The notes under the pieces: model-generated
Told to the model about the DNA's origin: nothing
Seen by the model: the letters and a program-made list of their open reading frames with translations, nothing else
Database searches by the model: none
Program-made: the position numbers and the translations under genes
Assembly (NCBI RefSeq): GCF_003751305.1
Contig: NZ_RJKV01000002.1
Coordinates: forward strand, 434,001 to 498,000
DNA from: Stenotrophomonas rhizophila
GTDB taxonomy: Bacteria > Pseudomonadota > Gammaproteobacteria > Xanthomonadales > Xanthomonadaceae
Direction: 5' to 3'
DNA length: 64,000 bases
Shown here: positions 39,012-47,935 of the stretch, piece after piece
How the letters are laid out: each line of letters begins with the position of its first letter
How positions within the stretch are numbered: the first letter of the stretch is position 1

Positions 39012-39434
39012 ATGAGCACCATTCGTTGCGACATCGTCAGCGCCGAGCAGGAAATCTTCCGTGGTGAAGCGACCCTGGTCGTGGCCACCGGCGAGCTGGG
39101 CGAGCTGGGCATCGCGCCCAAGCATGCCCCGCTGATCACCCGCCTGAAGCCGGGCAAGGTGGTAGTGACCACGCCGAACGGCGAACAGCTCGATTTCGCC
39201 ATCTCCGGCGGCATCCTCGAGGTGCAGCCGCAGGTCGTGACCGTGCTGGCAGACACCGCGATCCGTGCCCAGGACATCGATGAAGCCTCGGTCCGCAAGG
39301 CCAAGGAAGAAGCCGAACGCATCCTGGCCAATCGTGGCGAAGCGATGGAAGTGGCCGAAGCCCAGCAGAAGCTGGCCGAAGCCGTGGTCCAGCTGCAGGC
39401 GCTCGAACGCCTGCGCAAGACGCTCAAGCACTGA
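39012..39434 (+). CDS. atpC: ATP synthase F1 subunit epsilon
   Basis: A 140-residue subunit with an N-terminal beta-sandwich ([34 protein letters not shown]) and a C-terminal helical hairpin. It binds gamma and inhibits hydrolysis. The family N-terminus fixes ATG at 39012. It is the last gene of the atp operon and is followed by a terminator. Confidence 0.95.
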   Translation: MSTIRCDIVSAEQEIFRGEATLVVATGELGELGIAPKHAPLITRLKPGKVVVTTPNGEQLDFAISGGILEVQPQVVTVLADTAIRAQDIDEASVRKAKEEAERILANRGEAMEVAEAQQKLAEAVVQLQALERLRKTLKH

Positions 39435-39467
39435 GTGGAGCGGCGCGACGGCGCCATCCACGAAGGG

Positions 39468-39496
39468 AAAACGCCGGCTTGCCGGCGTTTTTTTTT
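39468..39496 (+). terminator. Rho-independent terminator of the atp operon
   Basis: ACGCCGGC (39471-39478) pairs with GCCGGCGT (39481-39488), followed by nine Ts (39488-39496). Four As on the left could also help end the convergent gtrA transcript. Confidence 0.93.
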
Positions 39497-39516
39497 GCCC
39501 GCCGGCGGCGGATGCC

Positions 39517-39900
39517 TCAGCGGAAGATCAACGTGCGCATCAGCAGGAACGACACCGCCGCCAGGCCGCCCTCCACCAATGGTTTGGCCAGCCACGCATA
39601 GCGCAGGCCGAGATGCTCGGCGGCCAGCGTCACCAGCAGCGTGCTGATCGCTGTCAGCACCGCCCACAGCAGCAGGAAGCGTGCGAACCGTGCCCAGCCG
39701 AGCCGATGTGCGCCCTCGTGCGCGAACGTGTAGCGACCGTTGAGCCAGAACCCCAACAGCATGCCCGCCACGCGCCCGAGCAGATTGCCCGGCACCGTCG
39801 GCATGCCCAGCGCGGTCGCACCGACGAACACCGCCCAATCCAGCACAAGCTGGACCAACCCGATGATGAGGTAACTGCTGCCCTGGCGGAGGAGGCTCAT
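39517..39900 (-). CDS. GtrA-family membrane protein
   Basis: A 127-residue protein with four membrane helices. It begins LLRQGSSYLIIGLVQLVLDW, has the family pattern NLLGRVAGMLLGFWLNGRYTF, and ends SFLLMRTLIFR. GtrA proteins are linked to moving lipid-linked sugars (such as undecaprenyl-phosphate-glucose) across the inner membrane. Usual partners (gtrB-like glycosyltransferases) are not adjacent. It is transcribed leftward from a start 84 bases from glmU. Confidence 0.88.
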   Translation of the reverse strand: MSLLRQGSSYLIIGLVQLVLDWAVFVGATALGMPTVPGNLLGRVAGMLLGFWLNGRYTFAHEGAHRLGWARFARFLLLWAVLTAISTLLVTLAAEHLGLRYAWLAKPLVEGGLAAVSFLLMRTLIFR

Positions 39901-39984
39901 GAGTGATTCGCGGCGGACAATCCCACATGTTAACGATCGGCGCACTAGAATTCCCCTCAACGATTCCCGGAACCCGATCTGCCC

Positions 39985-41349
39985 ATGACCCAGCCCCTGC
40001 ACGTGATCATCCTGGCCGCCGGTGCCGGCAAGCGCATGAAGTCGGCCCTGCCCAAGGTGCTGCAGCCGATTGCCGGCCGCCCGATGCTTGCCCACGTGAT
40101 CGAGACCGCGCGCCAGTTGCAGCCCGAAGCGATCCATGTGGTGTACGGCCATGGCGGCGAAGCCGTGCGGCAGGCGTTCGCTGACCAGCCCGACCTGCGC
40201 TGGGCCGAGCAGAGCCAGCAGCTGGGTACCGGCCATGCGGTGCTGCAGGCCATGCCGGAGGTGCCGGATGCGGCGACCGTGCTGGTGCTGTACGGCGACG
40301 TGCCGCTGATCCGCGGGGAAACGCTGCGCCACCTGCTGTCGCAGCCGGGCCGCTTGGCCGTGCTGGTGGCCGAGGTCGCCGATCCGACCGGCTATGGCCG
40401 CATCGTGCGCAATGCCGAGGGCAAGGTCGGCGCGATCGTCGAGCAGAAAGACGCCACCGACGAGCAGCGCAGCATCCGCACCATCAATACCGGCATCATC
40501 ACCGCCGAATCCACGGCACTGCGCCGTTGGTTGTCCCAGCTCTCCAATGCGAACGCGCAGGGCGAGTATTACCTGACCGACATCTTTGCCGCGGCGGCCA
40601 GCGATTACACGCCGGCCGAGATGGCCTTCGTGCAGGATCCGCAGGATGCCGAAGGCGCCAACGATCCGTGGCAGCTGGCGCAGCTCGAACGCGCCTGGCA
40701 GCTGCGTGACGTGCGTGCGCTGTGCGCACAGGGCGCACGCGTGCTTGATCCGTCGCGGCTGGATATCCGCGGCACGGTCACGGTCGGCAGCGACGTGCAG
40801 ATCGACGTCAACGTGATTCTGGAAGGGCGCGTGGTGCTGGGCGACGGTGTCAGCATCGGGGCATTCACCCGGCTCAAGGACGTCACCTTGGCGGCGGGCA
40901 CCGTGGTCAAGCCGCACTGCGATCTGGACGGCGTGATCAGCGAGGGCGCGGCCGAGATTGGTCCGTTCGCCCGCCTGCGTCCCGGCACCGTGCTGGCAGA
41001 AGGTTCGCATGTCGGCAACTTCGTGGAGACCAAGAAGGTCGTGCTGGGTGCGGGCAGCAAGGCCAACCACCTCACCTATCTGGGCGATGCGGTGATCGGC
41101 AGCAAGGTCAACATTGGCGCCGGCACCATCACCTGCAACTACGACGGCGTGAACAAGTCACAGACCACCATCGGTGATCGTGCCTTCATCGGCTCCAACA
41201 GCTCGCTGGTGGCGCCGGTCGTGATCGGTGAGGGCGCTACCGTGGCAGCCGGTTCGGTGATCACCCGCGGCGCACCGGCGGACAAGCTGACCGTCGCACG
41301 TGCCCGCCAGGAAACCATCGACGGCTGGAAGCGCCCCACGAAGAAGTAG
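39985..41349 (+). CDS. glmU: Bifunctional GlmU, N-acetylglucosamine-1-phosphate uridylyltransferase / glucosamine-1-phosphate acetyltransferase
   Basis: A 454-residue enzyme that makes UDP-GlcNAc for peptidoglycan and LPS. The N-terminal uridylyltransferase has [19 protein letters not shown] and LYGDVPLI. The C-terminal left-handed beta-helix acetyltransferase has [20 protein letters not shown] and [28 protein letters not shown] box (39945-39951) is a likely -10. The TAG stop is part of the GTAG head of a palindromic repeat. It follows the atp operon, as in E. coli, with gtrA between. Confidence 0.97.
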   Translation: MTQPLHVIILAAGAGKRMKSALPKVLQPIAGRPMLAHVIETARQLQPEAIHVVYGHGGEAVRQAFADQPDLRWAEQSQQLGTGHAVLQAMPEVPDAATVLVLYGDVPLIRGETLRHLLSQPGRLAVLVAEVADPTGYGRIVRNAEGKVGAIVEQKDATDEQRSIRTINTGIITAESTALRRWLSQLSNANAQGEYYLTDIFAAAASDYTPAEMAFVQDPQDAEGANDPWQLAQLERAWQLRDVRALCAQGARVLDPSRLDIRGTVTVGSDVQIDVNVILEGRVVLGDGVSIGAFTRLKDVTLAAGTVVKPHCDLDGVISEGAAEIGPFARLRPGTVLAEGSHVGNFVETKKVVLGAGSKANHLTYLGDAVIGSKVNIGAGTITCNYDGVNKSQTTIGDRAFIGSNSSLVAPVVIGEGATVAAGSVITRGAPADKLTVARARQETIDGWKRPTKK

Positions 41350-41414
41350 TGCCGGCCGCTGGCCGGCAACCAGGCAATCCCGGGTTCACGACGGTGCCGG
41401 CCAGCGGCCGGCAC
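41346..41414. repeat. Two SMAG-like palindromes after glmU
   Basis: The first unit begins with GTAG at 41346 and has the same GTGCCGGCC-GCT-GGCCGGCA stem as the copy near hemC. A second, inverted stem GTGCCGGCC-AGC-GGCCGGCAC lies at 41394-41414 but lacks the closing CTAC. The GTAG includes the stop codon of glmU (TAG 41347-41349). Confidence 0.75.
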
Positions 41415-41439
41415 GACCGGGCGTGCAAGCCGGCTTGAC

Positions 41440-42783
41440 TCAACCCGCGGGCAGGAAGATCGCGACGCACAGGCCGCCTTCGCGGCGGTTCTGCAGTGAG
41501 ATCCGGCCACCATGGGCTTCCACGATCTCCCGGGTCAGCGCCAGTCCCAATCCGGTCCCGTTGCGCTTGGTGGAATAGAACGGCATCAGCGCGTTCTGCA
41601 GCACGGCCTCGTTCATGCCCTTGCCACGATCGAGCACCTCCAACCGCAACCACTGCGGCAGGCGGGTCAGGCGCACCTCCACGTCATCGGTGGGCGGTTC
41701 GGCGTCGGCACACGCCTCGTGTGCGTTCTTGAGCAGGTTCAGCAGTGCCTGGCCCAGCTGGGCGATGTCCACCCGGCTGTGCAGGTCGTCTGGAATCTCC
41801 GCCATCCGGAACGGAATCTGGTGCTGCAGCCCGGTGAGGAACATATTCCACTGCACGGTCTGCAGCTGCGGCTGCGGCAGCTTGGCGAACCGCGCATAGC
41901 CGCGGATGAAGCCTTCGAGGTGACGTGCGCGGTCTTCGACGGTGGCAAAGACCTCCTCCAGGCGTTCGACCTTGCCACGCCGGACCAGCTCGCCGCCGGA
42001 GTGCGCCAGCGACGCGATCGGGGCCAGGGAGTTGTTGAGCTCGTGGCTGATCACCCGTATCACCTTTTTCCAGGTCTGCACTTCCTGCCGGCGCAGTTCC
42101 GCCGTCAACAGGCGGATCAACAACAAGTCATGCGGGCGACCATTGAGGTGGAAGTTGCGCCGTGACAGGTGGTAGACCTGTTCGTCGTCCTCATCGCCGT
42201 CCTCTTCGCGCACCGCGAACAGACTGTCGCCGCCGCGCGCGATGGCATCGCGCAGCTCAACGGGCATCGTCTCCATGACATCGTGCATGCGCTGGCCCTC
42301 CAGCTTCCAGCCGTTGTGCAGCAGCTTGCGCGCGGCCAGGTTGGAAAACACCACCCGCTGCACCCCATCGCCACCGTGCGCCAGCAGCAACATCGACACC
42401 GGCGTGTTCTGCACCATCGTATCGAGCAGCAGTTCGCGCTGGACCAGCTCCTGACGTTGCGCCCGCAGCACATCACCCAGCTCGCGATGGGCCTGGACCA
42501 GATCGCCCAGCTCGTCGTTGGAGGGCCAATAGATGCCGAAGTTGTACTCGCCATCGCGGTAGCTGCTGGTCGTGCCGGACAGGGCGCGCAGCAGTGAGCG
42601 GATCGGCGCGGTGGCACGGCGCAGGCTCCACCACATCAGCGACAACAGGATGATCGTCGAGATGAACGTCACGGCCCAGCCGTGGTCCAGCCAGAATGCC
42701 AGGTACCACGGGAATGCCGCGGCCAGCGCCAGCACCGGCAGCAGGCGCAGGAACAACCGGAAGGTGAACGAACGCCGCTTCAT
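41440..42783 (-). CDS. Sensor histidine kinase of the exporter module
   Basis: A 447-residue membrane kinase: two N-terminal membrane helices (about 10-55), a HAMP/PAS-like middle, then a HisKA-type box VIRVISHELNNSLAPIASLA with the phospho-His. The ATPase domain has LLNLLKNAHEACAD, LEVLDRGKGM and RNGTGLGLALTREIVEAHGG. It looks like NtrY-type kinases. Its start overlaps the stop of the sigma-54 regulator gene (ATGA, 42780-42783), so the two form a cognate pair. It is the last gene of the seven-gene leftward module. Confidence 0.9.
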   Translation of the reverse strand: MKRRSFTFRLFLRLLPVLALAAAFPWYLAFWLDHGWAVTFISTIILLSLMWWSLRRATAPIRSLLRALSGTTSSYRDGEYNFGIYWPSNDELGDLVQAHRELGDVLRAQRQELVQRELLLDTMVQNTPVSMLLLAHGGDGVQRVVFSNLAARKLLHNGWKLEGQRMHDVMETMPVELRDAIARGGDSLFAVREEDGDEDDEQVYHLSRRNFHLNGRPHDLLLIRLLTAELRRQEVQTWKKVIRVISHELNNSLAPIASLAHSGGELVRRGKVERLEEVFATVEDRARHLEGFIRGYARFAKLPQPQLQTVQWNMFLTGLQHQIPFRMAEIPDDLHSRVDIAQLGQALLNLLKNAHEACADAEPPTDDVEVRLTRLPQWLRLEVLDRGKGMNEAVLQNALMPFYSTKRNGTGLGLALTREIVEAHGGRISLQNRREGGLCVAIFLPAG

Positions 42784-44120
42784 TCGCGCGGGATGCCGTA
42801 ACGGTCCATGCGCCGGTACAGCGCCTGGCGGCTGAGCCCGAGTTCGGCGGCGGTCTGCGCAATGATGCCGTGGTTGTGGGCCAGCGCGTTCTCGATCCGG
42901 CTGCGGTCCGGATCCACCACCGGGCTGGCCGCACGCGGCGCGGCAGTGCGCGGCAGGTTGAGATCACCCACCTCGATGCGCGGACCGGTGGACAGCAGTT
43001 CGGCGCGTTGCAGCACATTGCGCAGTTCGCGCACATTGCCCGGCCACGGGTGGCGCTGCAGCGCGGTGGCCGCGGCCGTGGACAGCGGCTTGCCACTGTC
43101 CAGGAAGCGCTCGGCCAGCGGCAGGATGTCGCCGGGGCGGTCGGCCAGCGGTGGCAACGCCAGCTCGACGGTATTGAGGCGGTAGTACAGATCCTCGCGG
43201 AACTGGCCGTCGCGGATCATCGCCGGCAGGTCGGCGTTGGTAGCGCTGATGACGCGCACTTTGACCTGCCGCTCGCGGTTGGAACCCAAGCGTTCGAAAC
43301 GACCGGTTTCGAGCACGCGCAGCAGCTTCATCTGGCCGCTGGGGGAGAGATTGCCGATCTCGTCCAGGAACAGCGTGCCGCCATCGGCGGCCTCGAACTT
43401 GCCTTCGCGCGCCTTGTTGGCGCCGGTGTAGGCACCGGCGTCGGCACCAAACAGCTCGGCTTCGATCAGCTCGGAGGGAATCGCACCGCAGTTGAGCGCA
43501 ACGAACGGGCCCTTGGCGACCAGCGAATTGGCCTGGATGATCTCGGCGATCTTCTCCTTGCCCGCGCCATTCGGGCCGGTGATCAGCACCGGCAGTGCCG
43601 AGCGTGCGACCTGGCAGGCCAGGCTCACTACGCGCTCGCTGGCGGCATCGGCGACGACTGCGCCGCGCAGATCGTAGCGGGCTTCCAGTGCAGAACGGTT
43701 GCGTTGCTCACGGTCGCGGCGGCGATCGAGTTCCCGGCGGGTTTCAGACAGTTCCAGCAGGTTGTTGACCGTTATCAGCAGCTTACGGTCGTCCCATGGC
43801 TTGGCCAGGTAATCGGCGGCGCCGGCCTTGACCAGATCGACCGCGCTGCTCAGATGCGTCCAGGCGGTCAACAGGATCACCGGCAGGTCCGGGTGGCGTG
43901 CACGGATCTGCAGGAACAGTGCTTCGCCTTCTTCGCCGGAGGTCGTGTCTTCGGTGAAGTTCATGTCCTGGATCACCAGGTCCACCGGCTGCTGTTCCAG
44001 CAGGGCCAGGCCCTGCTCGGGCGAGAGCGCGTGCAGGGTGTCGATGTCATGCAGCGAGAACAGCACGTTCAGTGCGGTGCCGACGCTGGCGTTGTCGTCA
44101 ATGATCAGGATCGAGGGCAT
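42780..44120 (-). CDS. Sigma-54-dependent NtrC-family response regulator
   Basis: A 446-residue activator. The receiver domain (1-120) has IDDNASVG and the phospho-Asp region LVIQDMNF. The AAA+ domain has a P-loop GPNGAGKEKIA in place of the usual GESGTGKE, the sigma-54 contact loop GAYTGA (variant of GAFTGA) and GGTLFLDEIGNL. The Fis-type HTH at the end reads GIIAQTAAELGLSRQALYRRM. GAYTGA still fits sigma-54 contact. ATG at 44120 gives the family N-terminus. A sigma-54 promoter upstream of the first gene of this module is its likely target. Confidence 0.93.
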   Translation of the reverse strand: MPSILIIDDNASVGTALNVLFSLHDIDTLHALSPEQGLALLEQQPVDLVIQDMNFTEDTTSGEEGEALFLQIRARHPDLPVILLTAWTHLSSAVDLVKAGAADYLAKPWDDRKLLITVNNLLELSETRRELDRRRDREQRNRSALEARYDLRGAVVADAASERVVSLACQVARSALPVLITGPNGAGKEKIAEIIQANSLVAKGPFVALNCGAIPSELIEAELFGADAGAYTGANKAREGKFEAADGGTLFLDEIGNLSPSGQMKLLRVLETGRFERLGSNRERQVKVRVISATNADLPAMIRDGQFREDLYYRLNTVELALPPLADRPGDILPLAERFLDSGKPLSTAAATALQRHPWPGNVRELRNVLQRAELLSTGPRIEVGDLNLPRTAAPRAASPVVDPDRSRIENALAHNHGIIAQTAAELGLSRQALYRRMDRYGIPRE

Positions 44121-44199
44121 GCGGCAGCGTAGGACCGGAAGTGGGATCAAGAGTACCGGAGCGCCGGGCCAAGAGGCAGATGGCCCGGCGTGGCTGCCC

Positions 44200-44619
44200 T
44201 CAGCCGCCGGCGCGGGGTGCCTGCGGAATGGCCGGGGTTTCCACCGCCAGCGCTTCGCTCCAGGCGGCGCTGTCGACGTAGACGGTCTTCTGGTTGCCCT
44301 TGCGCAGCACCGTGACGGGCACACGGGAGCCCTTGTTGCCGCCGAGGGTGTGGGTCAGGTCGGCGATCCTGCGCACCTGCTGGTCGCCCACGCGGATGAT
44401 CCGGTCACCGCTGCGCAGGCCAAAGTAGGTGCTCGGCTCGGTGGTGGTGACCCGCACGATGCCATCCTGCGCATCGACCACCAGGTGGTGGCCGGCATCA
44501 CGCCATTCCAGGCGTGAGGTGTCGGTCTGGGCGGCCGCCAGCGCGGGGGCACCGGCCAGCAGGAGGGACAGCAACAGGGTGGTGATTTTGGTCTTGGTCT
44601 TGGTCTTGGTCTGGCGCAT
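44200..44619 (-). CDS. Small secreted PDZ-domain protein
   Basis: A 139-residue protein with a signal peptide (cleavage near ALAAAQ) whose basic n-region is a Lys-Thr repeat, MRQTKTKTKTK, made by a 6-base tandem DNA repeat. One PDZ domain follows (TTTEPSTYFGLRSGDRIIRV; RIADLTHTLGGNKGSRVPVT). There is no protease domain. It should be periplasmic and may act as a sensor or adaptor for the exporter or kinase. ATG at 44619 has GGAG eight bases upstream. It starts one base after the preceding permease gene ends. Confidence 0.8.
   Translation of the reverse strand: MRQTKTKTKTKITTLLLSLLLAGAPALAAAQTDTSRLEWRDAGHHLVVDAQDGIVRVTTTEPSTYFGLRSGDRIIRVGDQQVRRIADLTHTLGGNKGSRVPVTVLRKGNQKTVYVDSAAWSEALAVETPAIPQAPRAGG
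44588..44611 (-). repeat. Four tandem TTGGTC hexamers in a signal peptide
   Basis: Four perfect TTGGTC units (GACCAA on the coding strand) encode the Thr-Lys repeat of the PDZ protein's signal n-region. Gain or loss of a unit would change the number of lysines without a frameshift. Confidence 0.85.
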
Positions 44620-44620
44620 T

Positions 44621-45841
44621 TCAGGCACTCCGGGTGGCAACAGCGGGTGGAACGGCGGCGGCACGACGTGCCGGGCCGAAGACAGCGATCTGGCCCAGCA
44701 GCCACAACAGCACCGCGCCGATCGGCAGGTAACTGATGGGCATGCGCGGCAGCTCGTAGTTGTTCATCAGCCACAGATTGATCGTGTAGGCCATCAACAT
44801 GCCCAGCACGATGCCGACCGTGGCCAACAGGAAGTTCTCGGTCTGGAAGTAGCGCAGGATCTGGCTGCGCGTCGCGCCCAGCGCCCGGCGGATGCCGATC
44901 TGCTTGGTCCGCTGCTGCACCCAGAAACTGGCCAGGCCGACGATGCCCAGCGCGGTGACCACCAGCAGCGCAACGCAGACGGTTATCAGCAGGCCGACCA
45001 TGGCGCGGTCGTTGGCAAACGTCTTGTGGCGGACCTGCTCATAGGTGAGCTTCGCGCGCACCATGCGGCTGGGGTCCACCCGTTCCAGTGCAGCAACCGC
45101 CGCTTTGAGGACCTCATCGCGGCGGGCGGGGTCGGTGACACGGATCAGGTAGAACCCCATGTCATAGCTCATCCGGATCGGCAGCAGCATCGAGTGATGC
45201 GTGTCGCCCTCGACGTTGCCCGGGCGCGCGAGCGCTTCGACCACGCCGGTCACGCGCAATGGCATGCGGCCGCTGTAGACCGTCTTGCCCAGTGCATCGC
45301 CCTCCGGGTACAGCTTTTCGGCGGCCGAACGGGTCAGGATGACGGAACTGCCCTTGGAATCGGCTGTCTCGTCGGCGACCACCTCGCTGTACTCACGGTA
45401 CTCGCCGGGCTGGAAATCGCTGCCGGCCACCAGCTTCAGTCCCAGCGTTTCCAACACGCCTTCGCGGGCGAAGTACTGCGATGCGCTCAGCGTCGGGCGC
45501 TCCTGGTCGGGCACCCGGGACAGGCTGGAGTTCCACGAGTTGCGGCGGAACGGCAGCTGGTTGATGGTCACCACGCTCTTGACGCCGGGCACGCTGCGCA
45601 GCGCAGCCAGGTCCTCACGGGTGCGGGCTTCCACGTTCACCTGCTTACCGACACCGCCCAGGCGGATCTCCATCAGTTCGGTTTCGGCGATGCCGCTGGG
45701 CTGGTTGATCTTCTCGATCCGCTGGCCGATCAGGAACAGCGCGTTGCAGACGATCGCGCAGGTCAGTGCGATCTCCAGAACGATCAGCGCTGCGGCGGTC
45801 TTGTGCCGACGCAGGGTGGAAAGAATGGGGCGGATATCCAT
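44621..45841 (-). CDS. MacB-type ABC transporter permease (second copy)
   Basis: A 406-residue permease with one N-terminal membrane helix and a large periplasmic domain (about 50-275). Three C-terminal helices follow, the FtsX/MacB layout. The FtsX signature is RTKQIGIRRALGATRSQILRYF. It should pair with the permease encoded just upstream and the ATPase to form an exporter or mechanotransmitter. Gaps to its neighbours are 16 bases and one base. Confidence 0.9.
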   Translation of the reverse strand: MDIRPILSTLRRHKTAAALIVLEIALTCAIVCNALFLIGQRIEKINQPSGIAETELMEIRLGGVGKQVNVEARTREDLAALRSVPGVKSVVTINQLPFRRNSWNSSLSRVPDQERPTLSASQYFAREGVLETLGLKLVAGSDFQPGEYREYSEVVADETADSKGSSVILTRSAAEKLYPEGDALGKTVYSGRMPLRVTGVVEALARPGNVEGDTHHSMLLPIRMSYDMGFYLIRVTDPARRDEVLKAAVAALERVDPSRMVRAKLTYEQVRHKTFANDRAMVGLLITVCVALLVVTALGIVGLASFWVQQRTKQIGIRRALGATRSQILRYFQTENFLLATVGIVLGMLMAYTINLWLMNNYELPRMPISYLPIGAVLLWLLGQIAVFGPARRAAAVPPAVATRSA

Positions 45842-45857
45842 GATGTGCTCCGGATCC

Positions 45858-47159
45858 TTACTGCGATTTGAGTTGGATGGCGGGGGTGACCTGCATGGCG
45901 CGCAGCGCAGGCAGGAAGCCTGCCAGCAGGCTGGCGACGAGGGTCAGCGCGAAGGTCATCAGCAACATCTGTCCATCCAGCGTCGCCAGCTTGGCGTAGT
46001 CCACCGGTTGCTGACGCACCGCGTACAGCCCCAGCAGCGCCAGCAGCAGGCCGAGCAGGCCACCGGCCAGGCCCACCGTGCCGGCTTCGACCAGCGATTG
46101 CAGGAAGATCTGCCCACGGCTGGCACCGAGCGCGCGACGCACACCAATCTCACCGCTGCGGCGTAGGAACTTGGCCAGCAGCAGGCCGACCGTGTTGATC
46201 AGGCACACCAGCAGGAAGCCCATCGCCAGCCACAGCTGCAGGCGCACATCGCCCGGCACGACCTGCTTGTGGTCCAGCCAGTCCATGACGCTGCGCAGGC
46301 GCACATTCGGTGCGCGCTCAAAGCGGCCTGCGGACTTCTGCTGGGCCGAGTAGTTCTCCAGGTAGGCGCGGTAGTCGGCGGCATCGGCCGGCGAGGCCAG
46401 TTCCACCCAGTACTGCATCCAGGTGCACGGTGCATTGACCGCCGTTTCATCGCCACCGGAGTTGTCCCAGCAGTTCATGTTCCCGTTGCGGCCCAGCTTG
46501 AGCTCCAGCGCGGTGGAGAGGGGTATGTAGCTGTCCTCGCTGCCACCGTATCTGCCGGTCTCCAGATCATAGAAGTGTGGGTTCGGATTCCACTCGTCCA
46601 GCACGCCCACCACCGTGAAGGTGTGGCCGTCCATGCGCAGCGGTTTGCCGACGCTGTTGGCGCCATCGAACAGCTTCTGGTTGAGCGCCTGCGAAATGAC
46701 CACCACGCGGCCGCGCCCGTCGTCGTCGGCCACCGGCCAGGCACGACCGTACTGGAACGGCGTATCGAACATCGGGAAGAAATCGGTGGAGGTGTAGCGT
46801 GCATCGGTATCGAACGGACGCAGCGAGGCCTTGTCCGGCTCGATGGTCACGCCACCACCGGTCATCAGGGCCTGGTGTTTGGCATGCTTCTCACGCAGCA
46901 GTGCCTCGCCATCGAAGCGGGTCAGCTGCTCCTCCGGTTCCTCTCCAGGCTGGTAGCCCAGCATCGGTCGCGGATCGACCTGCACGGCGAACAGCCGATC
47001 GCTCTTCTGCGGAATCGGATCGCCGGACAGCACGTGGAACACGGTCAGTGTGGTCATCGACGCGCCGATGCCCAGCGCGATGGCGACCACCATCAGCGCG
47101 GTCAGCACCTTGTTGCGCCGGAAGCTGCGCAGGGCCAGTCGGAAGTAGTAGGCGAGCAT
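45858..47159 (-). CDS. MacB-type ABC transporter permease (first copy)
   Basis: A 433-residue FtsX-type permease: N-terminal helix MLAYYFRLALRSFRRNKVLT onward, a periplasmic domain of about 230 residues, and three C-terminal helices. The signature is RSGEIGVRRALGASRGQIFLQ. It differs from the second permease in its periplasmic domain, suggesting a heterodimer. It lies eight bases after the ATPase gene. Confidence 0.9.
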   Translation of the reverse strand: MLAYYFRLALRSFRRNKVLTALMVVAIALGIGASMTTLTVFHVLSGDPIPQKSDRLFAVQVDPRPMLGYQPGEEPEEQLTRFDGEALLREKHAKHQALMTGGGVTIEPDKASLRPFDTDARYTSTDFFPMFDTPFQYGRAWPVADDDGRGRVVVISQALNQKLFDGANSVGKPLRMDGHTFTVVGVLDEWNPNPHFYDLETGRYGGSEDSYIPLSTALELKLGRNGNMNCWDNSGGDETAVNAPCTWMQYWVELASPADAADYRAYLENYSAQQKSAGRFERAPNVRLRSVMDWLDHKQVVPGDVRLQLWLAMGFLLVCLINTVGLLLAKFLRRSGEIGVRRALGASRGQIFLQSLVEAGTVGLAGGLLGLLLALLGLYAVRQQPVDYAKLATLDGQMLLMTFALTLVASLLAGFLPALRAMQVTPAIQLKSQ

Positions 47160-47167
47160 GGCGGGCC

Positions 47168-47893
47168 TCAGTCGTTGGCAATGGCGGCGGCGACGGACGG
47201 ACGCGGCGTGGCAAGCACCGGATCGCGCAGCAGATCAGTGACCTGGCCATCGACGATATGCACGTTGCGCTTGGCGCGCGCGGCCAGCTCCGGGTCATGG
47301 GTGACCATGACGATGGTGGTGCCCTTGGCGTTGATTTCTTCCAGCAGCTCCATCACGCCACGCGCCATCTGGCTGTCCAGGTTGCCGGTCGGTTCATCGG
47401 CCAGCAGCAGGCGGGGGCTGCCCGCAAGCGCACGCGCGATCGCGGCGCGCTGCTGCTGACCGCCCGACAGTTCGGCCGGGTAGTGCTTCATGCGCGAGCC
47501 CAGGCCCACCTGGGCCAGCGCATGTTCGATGCGCTGCTTGCGCTCTGCCGCCGGCATGCCGCGGTAGCGCAGCGGCACATCGACGTTGTCGAACAGGTTC
47601 AGATCGGAGATCAGATTGAAGCCCTGGAAGATGAAGCCGATCTTCTGGTTGCGCAGCCGGCTGCGCGCGTCGTCGCCGAGCTGGCTGACGTCCTGGCCAT
47701 CCAGCAGGTAGGTTCCGCTGGTGAAGGTCTCCAGCAGGCCGGCGATGTTGAGGAAGGTGGTCTTGCCCGAACCGGACGGACCGGTCACGGCGACGAACTC
47801 ACCTTCGCGCACGTGCAGATCCAGCGACCGCAGGGCATGGGTTTCCACCTGTTCGGTGCGGAAGACTTTGGCGACCGAGCGCATTTCAAGCAT
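47168..47893 (-). CDS. MacB/LolD-type ABC transporter ATPase
   Basis: A 241-residue ATPase: Walker A GPSGSGKTTFLNIAGLL, signature ELSGGQQQRAAIARAL, Walker B RLLLADEPTGNLDS and the H-loop MVTHDPE. It powers the two FtsX-type permeases encoded next. It belongs to the MacB/LolD group, not the drug-export B-type. Confidence 0.93.
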   Translation of the reverse strand: MLEMRSVAKVFRTEQVETHALRSLDLHVREGEFVAVTGPSGSGKTTFLNIAGLLETFTSGTYLLDGQDVSQLGDDARSRLRNQKIGFIFQGFNLISDLNLFDNVDVPLRYRGMPAAERKQRIEHALAQVGLGSRMKHYPAELSGGQQQRAAIARALAGSPRLLLADEPTGNLDSQMARGVMELLEEINAKGTTIVMVTHDPELAARAKRNVHIVDGQVTDLLRDPVLATPRPSVAAAIAND

Positions 47894-47935
47894 GGCTGTG
47901 TTCCTTTGAATGTCGGGAAGATCGAAAGGGGTGAA

